This document shows, in pieces, positions 8,821 to 18,261 of a stretch of 64,000 bases of DNA. The position numbers and the translations under genes are program-made. The DNA lies in contig NZ_JH980292.1 of the NCBI RefSeq assembly GCF_000314005.1, forward strand, positions 4,666,598 through 4,730,597. The letters run 5' to 3'. Within the stretch, counting starts at the first letter, position 1. Each line of letters opens with the position of its first letter. Source of the DNA: Spirulina subsalsa PCC 9445 (lineage in GTDB: Bacteria; Cyanobacteriota; Cyanobacteriia; Cyanobacteriales; Spirulinaceae). The notes below the pieces were generated by a model. That model searched no databases. It saw only the letters and a program-made list of their open reading frames with translations, and was not told the DNA's origin.

Positions 8821-9671
8821 CACATTCTGTTGGAGGCGACGACACGGAAACCGATGTAGTCGTACTTAAGGTGAGGGGGACAACTATCACGACAAGCTGA
8901 ACGACAGAACTCCGGTAGATTAAGCCAAGAACCGCCGCGTAGAAGCTTTTTAGGGGATCGGTTTTGTTCTAATAATTGTCTTAATCCAGTGCTGTGATAT
9001 TGAGCTTTAGAGTGATGATTGAGCCATGCTCTTCCATCCTTGGGCGCACCTTGATAATGGTCATGCCAATCATCTAAACACCACTCCCATACATTGCCGT
9101 GCATATCATCAAGGCCCCAAGCATTGGGCGCGTTGAAGTGACCGACGGGGCTTGTTTTGCGCCCCGTTTTCCCCAGATTTTCCCGGTCATAGTGGCGACA
9201 GTTAGCGACTTGGGGGGAGAGAGTCAACCCAAAGGAGTAGGGTGTGGTGGTTCCGGCACGACAGGCATATTCCCATTCCGCCTCACTGGGAAGACGGTAG
9301 AATTGACCCGTGGCTTGATTTAAGCGCAGACAGAATTCTAGACAGTCTTCCCAACTCACTTGTTCTACGGGGTGGTTTTGACCTTTGAATTGAGAGGGGG
9401 CCACATCAAGGGAATGCACTACTGGGGGCAGTTGGGCGACAATGCGCCATTGTTGTTGGGTAATGAGGGTTTGACTGATGAAAAATTCGGGTAGGATGAC
9501 CCGATGTTGGGGGCCTTCGCTGCTGTGTCGCTCGGGTTCGTCTTCAGGAGATCCCATCATAAATTCTCCAGCCCGAATAACTATCATGGCTAAGTCTAAT
9601 CCCCCGACGGTTTCTCTGTAGCCTTGGGGCTGTAACTTTTGCTCTTGGATGCTCTTTTCTGAGTCATTCAT
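8820..9671 (-). CDS. Formylglycine-generating-enzyme (SUMF1/FGE) family protein
   Basis: A 283-residue single-domain protein of the FGE-sulfatase fold: MIVIRAGEFMMGSPEDEPER at about 29-48, PVEQVSWEDCLEFC near 112, RLPSEAEWEYACRAG near 132, GNVWEWCLDDW near 187, and the terminal GGSWLN...CRSACRD...GFRV block. Members either convert a sulfatase cysteine to formylglycine or serve as binding domains beside kinases and NTPases. No sulfatase is nearby. The C-terminal cysteines (FCRSACRDSC) are present, but I cannot tell whether they are the copper-binding pair. Translationally coupled to the unknown gene downstream. Confidence 0.85.
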   Translation of the reverse strand: MNDSEKSIQEQKLQPQGYRETVGGLDLAMIVIRAGEFMMGSPEDEPERHSSEGPQHRVILPEFFISQTLITQQQWRIVAQLPPVVHSLDVAPSQFKGQNHPVEQVSWEDCLEFCLRLNQATGQFYRLPSEAEWEYACRAGTTTPYSFGLTLSPQVANCRHYDRENLGKTGRKTSPVGHFNAPNAWGLDDMHGNVWEWCLDDWHDHYQGAPKDGRAWLNHHSKAQYHSTGLRQLLEQNRSPKKLLRGGSWLNLPEFCRSACRDSCPPHLKYDYIGFRVVASNRM

Positions 9672-9832
9672 CGTTCAAATTGGCGGCATCAACACAGGGA
9701 ATCGGGAATAGGCAATCATTATCAACTCCCCCTCCCCCCTGCTCCCCCCACCAGTAAGCCCTCCTTCATCATTGCTGGGAAGAAAATCCCTCATCAAGAT
9801 ACAATTGTAAACGGATTGTTACATTTTTCCTC

Positions 9833-12724
9833 ATGTCCCACACGATGAACCTGTCCGATAACTTACCTGATAGCAAGGGGAAATCCTCTAATCTACGAGA
9901 ACGCAATTTAATCTGTATCCGGGGGGCCAGACAACATAATCTGAAGAATGTGGATCTGGATTTACCCCGCGATCGCTTGATTGTGTTTACAGGGGTGTCC
10001 GGATCGGGGAAATCGTCCTTGGCGTTTGATACCATTTTCGCGGAGGGACAACGGCGTTATGTGGAATCCCTCAGTGCCTATGCGCGGCAGTTTTTGGGAC
10101 AGTTGGATAAACCGGATGTGGATGCCATTGAGGGGTTAAGTCCGGCCATCTCCATTGACCAAAAATCAACCTCCCATAATCCTCGCTCAACGGTGGGGAC
10201 GGTGACGGAAATTTATGACTATTTGCGCTTATTATTTGGGCGGGCGGGAGAACCTCACTGTCCCCACTGCGATCGGAATATTGCCCCCCAGAGTATTGAT
10301 GAAATGTGCGATCGCATTATGGAACTCCCGGAACGCACCAAGTTTCAAATTCTCGCCCCTGTGGTACGAGGGAAAAAAGGCACCCACAAAAAACTACTCT
10401 CGGGGTTAAGTTCGGAAGGGTTTGTGCGGGTGCGGATTAACGGGGAAGTGCGAGAATTGAGTGATGCCATTGACCTGAACAAAAACCACAGCCACGATAT
10501 CGAAATTGTGATTGATCGGTTAATCACAAAACCGGGCATTGAGGAACGTTTAGTAGACTCCCTCAGCACCTGTTTAAAACGCTCCGAAGGCACGGCCATT
10601 ATTGCCATTCAACCCGACGAAAGCGAGGAAATCCCCCCCAAAGAGTTGATTTTTAGTGAAAACTTTGCCTGTCCTGAACATGGGGCCGTGATGGATGAAC
10701 TGTCTCCCCGTTTGTTCTCCTTTAACTCCCCCTATGGTGCTTGTCCCCATTGTCACGGTATCGGCAGTTTACGCACCTTCTCGCCGGATTTAGTCATTCC
10801 TGACCCCAGTCAGCCCTTATATAGTGCGATCGCCCCTTGGTCCGATAAAGATAATGCCTACTATCTCTCCATACTCTTCAGTTTGGGGGAAACCTTCGAC
10901 TTTACCATCCAAACCCCTTGGGAAAAACTCACCCCTGAACAAGAGCAGATCCTGTTCTATGGCTGTGAAGACCCCATCTTAATCCAAGCCGACACCTACC
11001 AAGGAAAAGGCTATTATCGCAAGTTTCCCGGCATTCTCGCCATGTTGGAGCGCAACTATGAAGAAACCAACTCGGAAACCTACAAACAAAAACTAGAGCA
11101 GTACATTGTCTTTCAAACCTGCGAAGTCTGTCACGGCAAGCGCCTAAAACCCGAATCCTTAGCCGTCCGTTTAGGAAAATATCACATCGACGAGTTAACC
11201 AGTGTGTCGGTGCGGGATGCCCTAGAACGGGTGAATCAGATGGATTTGACCCCCCGACAGGCCCTAATCGGGGAACTCGCCCTCAAGGAAATTAAAGCCC
11301 GTCTCCAATTCCTCTTAGATGTGGGCTTAGATTACCTGACCCTAGACCGGGCGGCCATGACCTTATCCGGGGGAGAAGCCCAACGGATTCGTCTGGCGAC
11401 CCAAATTGGGGCGGGTTTAACCGGGGTGTTGTATGTATTAGATGAACCCAGTATTGGGCTCCACCAACGGGATAACGGGCGCTTACTCCTGACCCTGCAA
11501 AAATTGCGGGATTTGGGCAATACCTTAATTGTGGTAGAACATGACGAGGACACCATCCGGGCGGCCGATTATTTGGTAGATATTGGCCCGCAAGCGGGAG
11601 TTCACGGGGGAGAAATTGTCTGTCAGGGGGATTTAGAAACCCTGTTAAATACCGAAGCCTCGCTAACGGGAGCCTATTTGTCCGGTCGAAGGGCGATCGC
11701 CACTCCCCCAGAACGACGGAAGGGAAACGGGCGCTCCCTAATCCTCCAAGACTGTTCCCGGAATAACCTCAAACACATTACCGTAGAAATTCCCCTGGGA
11801 AAATTAGTCTGTGTCACAGGGGTTTCCGGTTCTGGCAAGTCCACCCTGATTAATGAACTCCTCTATCCTGCTCTACAACACCATCTAACCAAAAAAACCC
11901 CCTTTCCCCCAGACTTAGGCGAGATCAAAGGTCTAAACGCCATTGATAAAGTGATTGTGATAGATCAATCCCCCATCGGACGCACCCCCCGTTCCAATCC
12001 AGCCACCTATACCGGGGTTTTTGATGTGATTCGGGCGATTTTCGCCGAAACCATCGAGGCCAAAGCGCGGGGGTATAAACAAGGTCGTTTTTCTTTCAAC
12101 GTCAAAGGAGGACGCTGTGAAGCCTGTTCCGGCCAAGGGGTGAACGTGATTGAAATGAACTTTTTGCCTGATGTCTATGTGCAGTGTGAAGTATGCAAAG
12201 GGGCGCGTTATAACCGGGAAACCCTGCAAGTGAAATATAAGGGCTTTTCCATTGCCGATGTGCTGAACATGACCGTAGAAGAGGCGTTAGGGGTGTTTGA
12301 GAGCATCCCCAAAGCCGCCCCCCGTCTCCAGACCTTAGTGGATGTGGGGTTAGGTTATATTAAACTGGGTCAACCCGCCCCCACTCTTTCCGGGGGAGAA
12401 GCGCAACGGGTCAAACTGGCCTCGGAATTGTCCCGACGGGCGACGGGGAAAACCTTATACCTGATTGATGAACCCACCACTGGGCTATCCTTTTATGATG
12501 TCCACCATTTACTCAATGTGTTACAGCGCCTTGTGGATAAGGGGAATTCGGTGTTAGTGATTGAACATAATTTAGACGTGATCCGGTGTGCCGATTGGAT
12601 TATAGACTTAGGGCCAGAAGGAGGCGATCGCGGCGGTGAAATTGTGGCCGTTGGCACCCCGGAAACCGTTGCGGAACACTCCCATTCTCATACGGGGGTT
12701 TATCTCAAGCAGATTTTGCGATAG
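9833..12724 (+). CDS. uvrA: UvrABC excinuclease subunit A
   Basis: The 963-residue damage-recognition ATPase of nucleotide excision repair; a dimer loads UvrB at lesions. It has two ABC ATPase modules, each with a Walker A (GVSGSGKSS near residue 60, GVSGSGKST near 665) and an LSGGEAQR signature, and CxxC zinc modules (CPHC, CEVC, and the CEAC...CEVC pair in the second half). The UVR-domain insertion of the first half is present. Length matches the family. The upstream region to 9700 shows no RGTACNNNDGTWCB LexA box, unlike lexA in this window, so SOS control is not evident. Confidence 0.97.
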   Translation: MSHTMNLSDNLPDSKGKSSNLRERNLICIRGARQHNLKNVDLDLPRDRLIVFTGVSGSGKSSLAFDTIFAEGQRRYVESLSAYARQFLGQLDKPDVDAIEGLSPAISIDQKSTSHNPRSTVGTVTEIYDYLRLLFGRAGEPHCPHCDRNIAPQSIDEMCDRIMELPERTKFQILAPVVRGKKGTHKKLLSGLSSEGFVRVRINGEVRELSDAIDLNKNHSHDIEIVIDRLITKPGIEERLVDSLSTCLKRSEGTAIIAIQPDESEEIPPKELIFSENFACPEHGAVMDELSPRLFSFNSPYGACPHCHGIGSLRTFSPDLVIPDPSQPLYSAIAPWSDKDNAYYLSILFSLGETFDFTIQTPWEKLTPEQEQILFYGCEDPILIQADTYQGKGYYRKFPGILAMLERNYEETNSETYKQKLEQYIVFQTCEVCHGKRLKPESLAVRLGKYHIDELTSVSVRDALERVNQMDLTPRQALIGELALKEIKARLQFLLDVGLDYLTLDRAAMTLSGGEAQRIRLATQIGAGLTGVLYVLDEPSIGLHQRDNGRLLLTLQKLRDLGNTLIVVEHDEDTIRAADYLVDIGPQAGVHGGEIVCQGDLETLLNTEASLTGAYLSGRRAIATPPERRKGNGRSLILQDCSRNNLKHITVEIPLGKLVCVTGVSGSGKSTLINELLYPALQHHLTKKTPFPPDLGEIKGLNAIDKVIVIDQSPIGRTPRSNPATYTGVFDVIRAIFAETIEAKARGYKQGRFSFNVKGGRCEACSGQGVNVIEMNFLPDVYVQCEVCKGARYNRETLQVKYKGFSIADVLNMTVEEALGVFESIPKAAPRLQTLVDVGLGYIKLGQPAPTLSGGEAQRVKLASELSRRATGKTLYLIDEPTTGLSFYDVHHLLNVLQRLVDKGNSVLVIEHNLDVIRCADWIIDLGPEGGDRGGEIVAVGTPETVAEHSHSHTGVYLKQILR

Positions 12725-12768
12725 ATGGGGATTCTTCCTTCAAAGACTCGCCAGAACCAAACCTCAAC

Positions 12769-13143
12769 TTACCAATTCAAAACTTTAGCAATAAAATCCC
12801 CCAACGTTACGGGATCAAACGGTTTCGTTAAAACGGCATTCACTCCCAACTGGGCATAATAACGCTGTTCGGCCGCTTGTACCTTAGCCGTGAGGAAAAT
12901 CACCGGAATTTGAGCCGTTAGGGGATCTTCCTGTAATTTATGCCACGTTGTTGGACCATCCATTTCTGGCATCATCACATCCAAAAGAATGGCATCCGGT
13001 TGTTCTTTTTGACACAACGCTAAAGCCTCAGATCCTGACGAGGCCGCGACTACTTCCCAGCCTTGACCAATTTCTAGACTAAGTTTCGCCACTTCTCTAA
13101 TATCTTCTTCGTCGTCAATAATCAATATTTTCCGGTTGCCCAT
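12769..13143 (-). CDS. Single-domain response regulator (CheY-like)
   Basis: A 124-residue stand-alone receiver domain: acidic pair in IIDDEED (residues 8-14), phospho-acceptor Asp in ILLDVMMPEMDG (near residue 56), Thr/Ser switch in FLTAK, and the conserved Lys-Pro of TKPFDP near 107. No output domain, so it acts by protein-protein contact after phosphorylation by an unlinked histidine kinase. A second receiver (13,786-14,244) lies 640 bp upstream on the same strand, with mobile-element remnants in between. The two share the pattern of a Q-R/H-Y-A-LGV segment before the KP motif, so they may be paralogues separated by insertion. Confidence 0.9.
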   Translation of the reverse strand: MGNRKILIIDDEEDIREVAKLSLEIGQGWEVVAASSGSEALALCQKEQPDAILLDVMMPEMDGPTTWHKLQEDPLTAQIPVIFLTAKVQAAEQRYYAQLGVNAVLTKPFDPVTLGDFIAKVLNW

Positions 13144-13164
13144 TACACCAATGCCCCATTCAAC

Positions 13165-13250
13165 AGTTTGCGTGACTTCTTCCCGACGCTAACCGCAAGC
13201 GGTACAGCGCAGGCCTCCCCATATCACTATGAGGCTTTTCTGCTTTTACA
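13165..13250. repeat. Possible IS200/IS605-type remnant, left part
   Basis: The segment with GACGCTAACCGCAAGCGGTA (inverted repeat ACCGC/GCGGT) followed by CAGCGCAGGCCTCC resembles structured ends of cyanobacterial IS200/IS605 elements. Two MITEs sit directly beside it, and a possible right part follows after them. This is a judgement from recall of such elements, not a firm assignment. Confidence 0.3.
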
Positions 13251-13251
13251 T

Positions 13252-13365
13252 AGGGCCTACTGAATAACACCAGACGCTAGACTCAGCAGGGGAGCAGGAG
13301 AGCGGGAATGGGGAATACTAATCAACTCCCGATTACCCAACTCTCGGACTTATTCAGCAAGCCCT
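13252..13365. mobile_element. MITE copy 2 (short version)
   Basis: Left end AGGGCCTACTGAATAA (13,252-13,267) and right end TTATTCAGCAAGCCCT (13,350-13,365) are inverted repeats. ACAT flanks it on both sides (13,248-13,251 and 13,366-13,369). The interior is shorter than, and different from, the other copies, so only the ends are conserved. Non-coding. Confidence 0.75.
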
Positions 13366-13369
13366 ACAT

Positions 13370-13537
13370 AGGGTCTGCTGAATATCTCTCTAAGCAGTGT
13401 TACGAGGACTTTTAGCCGTTTTAAGAGCGAGAAACTGCAAGGTTTTAGGGATAAATCATCAAAAAGGCTTGCCTTTTTCCGATTCCCCCTGTTCCTTCCC
13501 GTTCCCTGTTCCCTAGCCCAGTTATTCAGCAAGCCCT
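13370..13537. mobile_element. MITE copy 3, inserted into the target duplication of copy 2
   Basis: Ends AGGGTCTGCTGAATAT (13,370-13,385) and TTATTCAGCAAGCCCT (13,522-13,537). The interior shares a long near-identical block with the copy at 368-540 (GAAACTGCAAGGTTTTAGGG and onward). ACAT precedes it (shared with copy 2) and follows it (13,538-13,541). The order is ACAT-MITE-ACAT-MITE-ACAT. Confidence 0.75.
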
Positions 13538-13546
13538 ACATAGTAC

Positions 13547-13744
13547 GTGATGTCGCTGAACCCGCAACAAGAATCTCTCAGCATACCCGTTAGGATTCCT
13601 GGGAGAGTATCTCAACTAAACCACTATAGCAATTGTAGGGAAGGATGGCTGAACCTCAAGCCGAGAACTCCCACTATCCCTCCTCGATCAGATCCGGTTC
13701 AAACTCTGATTCTCGCCTTGGCTGTGATGGCGAAGATTCGTTAA
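13547..13744 (+). pseudogene. Possible tail of a decayed transposase (TnpB-like), doubtful
   Basis: An open frame of 65 codons (SLNPQQESLSIPVRIPGRVS...) abuts the MITE pair. Its low-hydrophobicity, Pro/Arg/Ser composition resembles the C-terminal tails of cyanobacterial IS200/IS605 accessory proteins, and it faces the possible left-end remnant at 13,165. No catalytic part of a transposase remains. It may equally be non-coding. Confidence 0.2.
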
Positions 13745-13785
13745 AATCTTCCAGAGTGACAGAAGAGAGATAGTATCAGTTAACC

Positions 13786-14244
13786 TCAAAGCAAATTTTC
13801 AATACACTGATTTAAGTTAGCCACATCCAAGGGTTTGCCAATAATCCCGGCCACTCCAAGGGAGGCAAAATAATGTTGATCGAATAAGCGGACTCGTTCG
13901 AGTAGGATGATAATAGGGATTGATCTTGTCTCCGCATTTTGTTGCAACGATGTCAGGAGATCAATGGAGGAGGGTATCCGTTCAAAATCCCAGAGAATGA
14001 CATCCGGTTTAGCACTTTGGGCGAGTTCTACGGCCTCGGAGGAAGCATTTGCCGTTAAAACTGTCCAAGAGGTGGTCATTTCTAAGGCCATTTGGTGGAT
14101 TAGAAGTTGATCCGGGTCAGTTGTGATTAGCAGAACTTGTGTTATGTGGGAGGGATGGCAAGAAAAATGACCGGAGGGGTTGATTTGACAAGACAAACCA
14201 GAGGAAGTCACTTCTTGAGCGGAGTAAATGCTCATGACAGGCAT
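13786..14244 (-). CDS. Receiver-domain protein (response regulator)
   Basis: About 153 residues. A short N-terminal extension precedes a receiver domain with the acidic residue in LLITTDPDQ, the predicted phospho-acceptor Asp in VILWDFE, and a Lys-Pro in IGKPLD near the C-terminus. Only one acidic residue is left in the usual acidic pair (TTDP) and the segment after the acceptor Asp is atypical (FERIPSS instead of xMPxMDG), so phosphorylation may be weak or altered. The frame extends to a TTG at 14,307; the ATG at 14,244 is the likelier start and also removes the overlap with the divergent tex gene. No output domain. Confidence 0.75.
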   Translation of the reverse strand: MPVMSIYSAQEVTSSGLSCQINPSGHFSCHPSHITQVLLITTDPDQLLIHQMALEMTTSWTVLTANASSEAVELAQSAKPDVILWDFERIPSSIDLLTSLQQNAETRSIPIIILLERVRLFDQHYFASLGVAGIIGKPLDVANLNQCIENLL

Positions 14245-14419
14245 AGTTAAAGAAGTGGGGTATAGGACAGGACAAGATACAGGACGAGCTTGAGGACGAT
14301 TGGTCAACAGTTATAGTGTTGGTTGTACTGTACAAGCAATTTGTGAAAAAACTGTGAATGGGACAAGAGGACTGTTCATCAGGGTAGACAATGGGTTTGA
14401 GGAAAGAGTAGGAGGGAGA

Positions 14420-16609
14420 ATGAGTTTTAATCCGACCGAGACGTTCACGCCGCGTCTAGAAACAAGAATCGCCGAGGAATTATCGTTGGGGGTGTCTCAA
14501 GTCAAATCGGCGTTAGATTTACTGCAAGAGGGGGCAACGATTCCCTTTATTGCTCGTTATCGTAAGGAACGCACGGGGGGCCTCGATGAAATCCAATTGC
14601 GGGAGTTGGGGGAGCGCTTCCATTACTTGACGGAATTGGAGAAGCGGAAACAGACGATTTTAGACGCGATCGCCTCTCAAGACCAACTCACCCCAGAACT
14701 TCAGGCCAAAATCCTCACCTGTAGCCAAAAAAACGAACTCGAAGACCTCTACTTACCCTATAAACCCAAACGCCGCACCCGCGCCACCCTCGCCCGAGAA
14801 AAAGGCCTCGCCCCCCTCGCTCAATGGCTACAAAGCCAAAATACCCCCCCATCTCCCCCCGTTCAATTATTATCCGCCGCCCAAGACTATCTCAATCCAG
14901 AACAAGGCATCGAACAGCCCGAAGATGCCTTACAAGGCGCCGCCGATATCTTAGCCGAGGGAGTCGCGGAACAATCAGACTATCGCGCCTATTTGCGCGA
15001 CTATCTCAGCCAAAAGGGGGTATTTGTCGCCAAAATCAAAAAAGACTATCCCCCCGGAACCACCAAATTTGAAATGTATCGGGACTATCGCAGTCCCTTA
15101 AACAAAACCGCCCCTCATAACATTCTTGCCCTACTCCGGGGAGAAACCGAAGGCATTTTAAGTCTTGACATCGACTATGATGAGGCCTTTGTTCAGGACT
15201 ACCTCGAAGAACAGGAAATCCACACCCGACACCCAGAACTCCGGCAATTCTATCAGGGGATGTTAAAAGATGCCTTTAAACGTCTCATGCGGACTTCTCT
15301 CCTCACAGAAGTCCGGGGACAGTACAAGAGTTTTGCCGACCGAGAATCTATCAAAACCTTTGAGGCCAATTTACGCCATCTCCTGCTGGCTCCTCCGGCC
15401 GGGATGAAACCCACCCTCGGCATTGATCCCGGTTTTCGCACAGGCTGTAAAGTGGCTGTTTTAGACCAAACTGGGCAGTTTGTGGAGTATCAGGCGATAT
15501 TTCCTCATACGGGGGAGCAGAAGCGTCAAACGGCCGCTAAAACCCTACAACGATTGATTACCCAGTATCAAATTGAATTAATTGCCATTGGTAACGGCAC
15601 CGCTTCCCGAGAAACCGATGCTTTTGTGGGGGAAGTCTTGGCAACATTGCCCCAAAAACCCATTAAAGTTATGGTCAATGAGTCTGGCGCTTCGGTCTAT
15701 TCCGCCAGTCCTGTGGCCATTGAGGAATTCCCCGATCTCGATATTACGGTGCGGGGTGCCATTAGCATTGGTCGTCGTTTACAGGATCCACTGGCTGAGT
15801 TAGTGAAAATCGACCCCAAATCCATTGGCGTGGGACAATATCAACACGATGTAGACCAGAAACTGCTCAAACAAAAGCTAGAGGAAACCATCGAAAGCTG
15901 TGTCAACTATGTGGGGGTCGATCTTAACACGGCTTCTAAACAACTCCTGACCTTTGTTTCCGGTTTAACTCCCACCATTGCCCAAAATATCATCACCTAC
16001 CGCAATCAAAACGGCGCATTCCAGAACCGTCAGCAACTCCTGAAGGTGTCTAAACTCGGCCCCAAGGCCTTTGAGTTATGCGCGGGGTTTTTGCGCATTC
16101 GCAATGGAGAAAACCCCCTCGATAATACAGCCGTTCATCCAGAAAGTTATGGTATTGTGCAGCAGATAGCGAAGGATCTCCAGTTACCCCTAGAGAATAT
16201 CAGTCAAGGGACTTCCCAACTGCACCGTCTGGATCTCCAACGCTATGTTACCCCAGAGATTGGACTCCCGACCTTGCAAGATATCCTCAAGGAACTAGAA
16301 AAACCGGGACGAGATCCCCGAGATCAGTTTCAATACGCCACCTTTAAAGAGGGAATTCAGGAAATTAGTGATCTTGAAACCGGGATGGAATTAGAAGGGG
16401 TGATCACCAATGTAGTCAATTTTGGCGCGTTTGTAGATATTGGGGTGCATCAAGATGGTTTGGTACATATTTCCCAAATGGCCGATCATTTTGTTAGTGA
16501 TCCTAAAACTCTTGTTAAGGTTGGGCAGGTCGTCCGGGTAAAGGTGTTAGAAGTAGATCAGAAGTTGAAGCGAATTAGCCTCTCAATGAAAGCAGTTAAT
16601 CCTCGATAA
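14420..16609 (+). CDS. tex: Tex family RNA-binding transcription accessory protein
   Basis: About 730 residues with the Tex architecture: N-terminal helical domain, YqgF-like RNase H-fold domain (TLGIDPGFRTGCKVAVLD near residue 330), helix-hairpin-helix segment (NTASKQLLTFVSGL near 505, then GPKAFELCAGFLRI) and a C-terminal S1 RNA-binding domain (GMELEGVITNVVNFGAFVDI near 650). Tex binds nucleic acid and influences transcription and possibly ribosome-associated RNA quality. The ATG at 14,420 directly follows AGGAGGGAGA, a strong ribosome-binding site, so the longer frame from 14,300 is not used. Confidence 0.93.
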   Translation: MSFNPTETFTPRLETRIAEELSLGVSQVKSALDLLQEGATIPFIARYRKERTGGLDEIQLRELGERFHYLTELEKRKQTILDAIASQDQLTPELQAKILTCSQKNELEDLYLPYKPKRRTRATLAREKGLAPLAQWLQSQNTPPSPPVQLLSAAQDYLNPEQGIEQPEDALQGAADILAEGVAEQSDYRAYLRDYLSQKGVFVAKIKKDYPPGTTKFEMYRDYRSPLNKTAPHNILALLRGETEGILSLDIDYDEAFVQDYLEEQEIHTRHPELRQFYQGMLKDAFKRLMRTSLLTEVRGQYKSFADRESIKTFEANLRHLLLAPPAGMKPTLGIDPGFRTGCKVAVLDQTGQFVEYQAIFPHTGEQKRQTAAKTLQRLITQYQIELIAIGNGTASRETDAFVGEVLATLPQKPIKVMVNESGASVYSASPVAIEEFPDLDITVRGAISIGRRLQDPLAELVKIDPKSIGVGQYQHDVDQKLLKQKLEETIESCVNYVGVDLNTASKQLLTFVSGLTPTIAQNIITYRNQNGAFQNRQQLLKVSKLGPKAFELCAGFLRIRNGENPLDNTAVHPESYGIVQQIAKDLQLPLENISQGTSQLHRLDLQRYVTPEIGLPTLQDILKELEKPGRDPRDQFQYATFKEGIQEISDLETGMELEGVITNVVNFGAFVDIGVHQDGLVHISQMADHFVSDPKTLVKVGQVVRVKVLEVDQKLKRISLSMKAVNPR

Positions 16610-16686
16610 TCTTTAGGCTTTTATCGATTTTTGAGGATAGCTGCTTATTTTTTCGGTCTTGATTTTTTGGCATTCAACCCATACGG

Positions 16687-16712
16687 TAGGGGTAATTTAG
16701 GAATTACCCCTA
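16687..16712. terminator. Hairpin between convergent tex and usp genes
   Basis: TAGGGGTAATT (16,687-16,697) and AATTACCCCTA (16,702-16,712) form a perfect 11-bp stem with a 4-base loop, in the gap between two convergent genes. There is no immediate T-run on either side. It is best read as a bidirectional transcription terminator or RNA 3'-end stabiliser. Confidence 0.6.
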
Positions 16713-16738
16713 GTCGGAGTACACAGAAAACTCAGGGG

Positions 16739-17593
16739 TTAACCTTCATTTTTTCGAGTTAACAACACAGGACAATTGGCATTTACCCTTACATAATCTG
16801 AAAGAGAAGTCCCTAATAATCGATCTAAATCAGGTAATGCTTTGGCCACAGAGGGACGACGATCGGGAGATCCCAATAAGAATAAATCTACATTTTTTTC
16901 GTCTACTAATTGGCAAAGTTGCTCACCGGGTTTCCCGGCTAAAACAACAGCACTGTAGGGAATACCAAAGCGTTTGACTTTAGCAATGGCGGCGGCAATA
17001 ATGGGGTTGTTTTCGATTTCTGCTTTAGAAAGGGGTAATAATTTGGGGTCTAAATCTGGGTTAACCCGTGCCAAAATCAGTTCAACGCCTGTGGCACCAT
17101 TTAACAAAAAGGTGGCCAAATCTAAACTACTTTGAGAGGTTTCTGATTTATCTAAGGCGACCATGACCCGCTTTAATTTACGCACATAGAGATCATCGCG
17201 CACCAATAGCATGGGACGTTTGGCCAGTTGAAAAACATATTGACTGACGGAGTTTTCCAAAATGGCTACAAGGCGTTTTAAGCCTCGGGAACCCATAATA
17301 ATCAAGTCAGCTTCTACTTCCTCGGCCACTTTCAGAACTGTATCTTTGGGTTCCCCTTGACGTTTCAGGGTACTGATTTGCTCAGGATTTAAATTCAGGG
17401 TGTCTACGGCTTTAGCCAGTACCTCATCCGCTTCTGCCATTTTGCTGCTCATGGCATCCTCGGACGCTTGGGGGGGGACAATGGTTAAAACCGTGACATT
17501 GGCACCCCCAAGACTCGGCAAGTCCAGCAAGGACTGCAACATTTCTTTAGAATTTCCCGTGCCGGAATCTGCTAATAAAATCTTTTTAATCAT
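16739..17593 (-). CDS. Tandem universal stress protein (two Usp domains)
   Basis: 284 residues made of two UspA domains (about 1-135 and 140-282). Domain 1 has the expected IIMGSRGLKRL followed by NSVS, close to the ATP-binding G-x2-G-x9-G-S/T motif but with Asn for the second-last Gly. Domain 2 has LLGSPDRRPS, where the motif is lost. Nucleotide binding is therefore likely only in the first domain, or absent. Usp proteins respond to starvation and stress. The gene is divergent from a small conserved gene, with a perfect inverted repeat in the shared upstream region. Confidence 0.85.
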   Translation of the reverse strand: MIKKILLADSGTGNSKEMLQSLLDLPSLGGANVTVLTIVPPQASEDAMSSKMAEADEVLAKAVDTLNLNPEQISTLKRQGEPKDTVLKVAEEVEADLIIMGSRGLKRLVAILENSVSQYVFQLAKRPMLLVRDDLYVRKLKRVMVALDKSETSQSSLDLATFLLNGATGVELILARVNPDLDPKLLPLSKAEIENNPIIAAAIAKVKRFGIPYSAVVLAGKPGEQLCQLVDEKNVDLFLLGSPDRRPSVAKALPDLDRLLGTSLSDYVRVNANCPVLLTRKNEG

Positions 17594-17726
17594 TGCAACA
17601 ATCCTTTTGTATCGGCTACAAAGTTTGTAGGTTTTATCCCTCTCTCTTTAATCTAGAATACGGTAAATGTTGACGAAGAAACTTAACGAAATGTGACTAA
17701 AGTTATAGATTTATGTCATTTTTTAA

Positions 17727-17744
17727 GTTTATGTTAGCATAAAC
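17727..17744. promoter_or_regulatory. Inverted repeat, possible operator
   Basis: GTTTATG (17,727-17,733), 4-base spacer TTAG, CATAAAC (17,738-17,744): a perfect 7+7 inverted repeat between the divergent usp gene and the small gene at 17,854. Position and symmetry suit a dimeric repressor or activator. I cannot name the factor. Confidence 0.35.
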
Positions 17745-17853
17745 ACCCCTAAAGATTTCGAGGATTTTGGGGCTTTACGTCCTGAAAGTCTGGGTTCAAT
17801 AAGGGTTCACGAAATCGTGTTTGTTCTGGGAATGCACTGTTTTTGTTTTGATC

Positions 17854-18153
17854 ATGTTATCTGAGACTCATTATCTGATTCGCTCTTTACAAAATGGCCA
17901 GTATTTGGTAGCGCGTCCTCATGGTGAAATAGAGCGGACGGGGTATTTACTTTTATTTCACGAGCATTACGAAGCGTTAAGTTATTTGAATGCTCACGGG
18001 CAGGATATAGCGAGTCACTTCGCGGTGGAGTGCGTGGGGAAACCTCAAGTGCGGGGATTGCTTGACCGTTGGGGGTTTCAGGGGGTGGGCTTGGTGCGAG
18101 ATCCTCTGATTCCTCAGATTGATTTTTTGCGTTATGAAGGAATGGGACACTAA
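17854..18153 (+). CDS. Conserved small protein, unknown function
   Basis: 99 residues from the ATG at 17,854 (a TTG at 17,821 would extend it by 11). Composition is that of a soluble globular protein; the N-terminal YLIRSLQNGQYLVARP and central HEHYEALSYLNAH look like a compact beta-alpha domain. I do not recognise the family. It is divergent from the universal stress gene and lies upstream of lexA. Confidence 0.6.
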   Translation: MLSETHYLIRSLQNGQYLVARPHGEIERTGYLLLFHEHYEALSYLNAHGQDIASHFAVECVGKPQVRGLLDRWGFQGVGLVRDPLIPQIDFLRYEGMGH

Positions 18154-18261
18154 GGACTAGGGGGCTGAGAGCAATCTTGGGGGATTTGTCAACGACTCCC
18201 TTCTTTCGACTACCCAAAGAGGGACGGTGGAACAGGCAGCCGTCAATTTACTATTAGTTGC

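Noticed and set aside
9700-9832. LexA box before uvrA
   Set aside because: No match to RGTACNNNDGTWCB in the upstream gap.
12532-12540. TGTGGATAA (a DnaA box on the minus strand) inside uvrA
   Set aside because: Single occurrence in a coding region, expected by chance.
13547-13744. Treating this 65-codon frame as an intact gene
   Set aside because: It adjoins MITEs and possible IS remnants and has no recognisable domain; listed only as a doubtful remnant.
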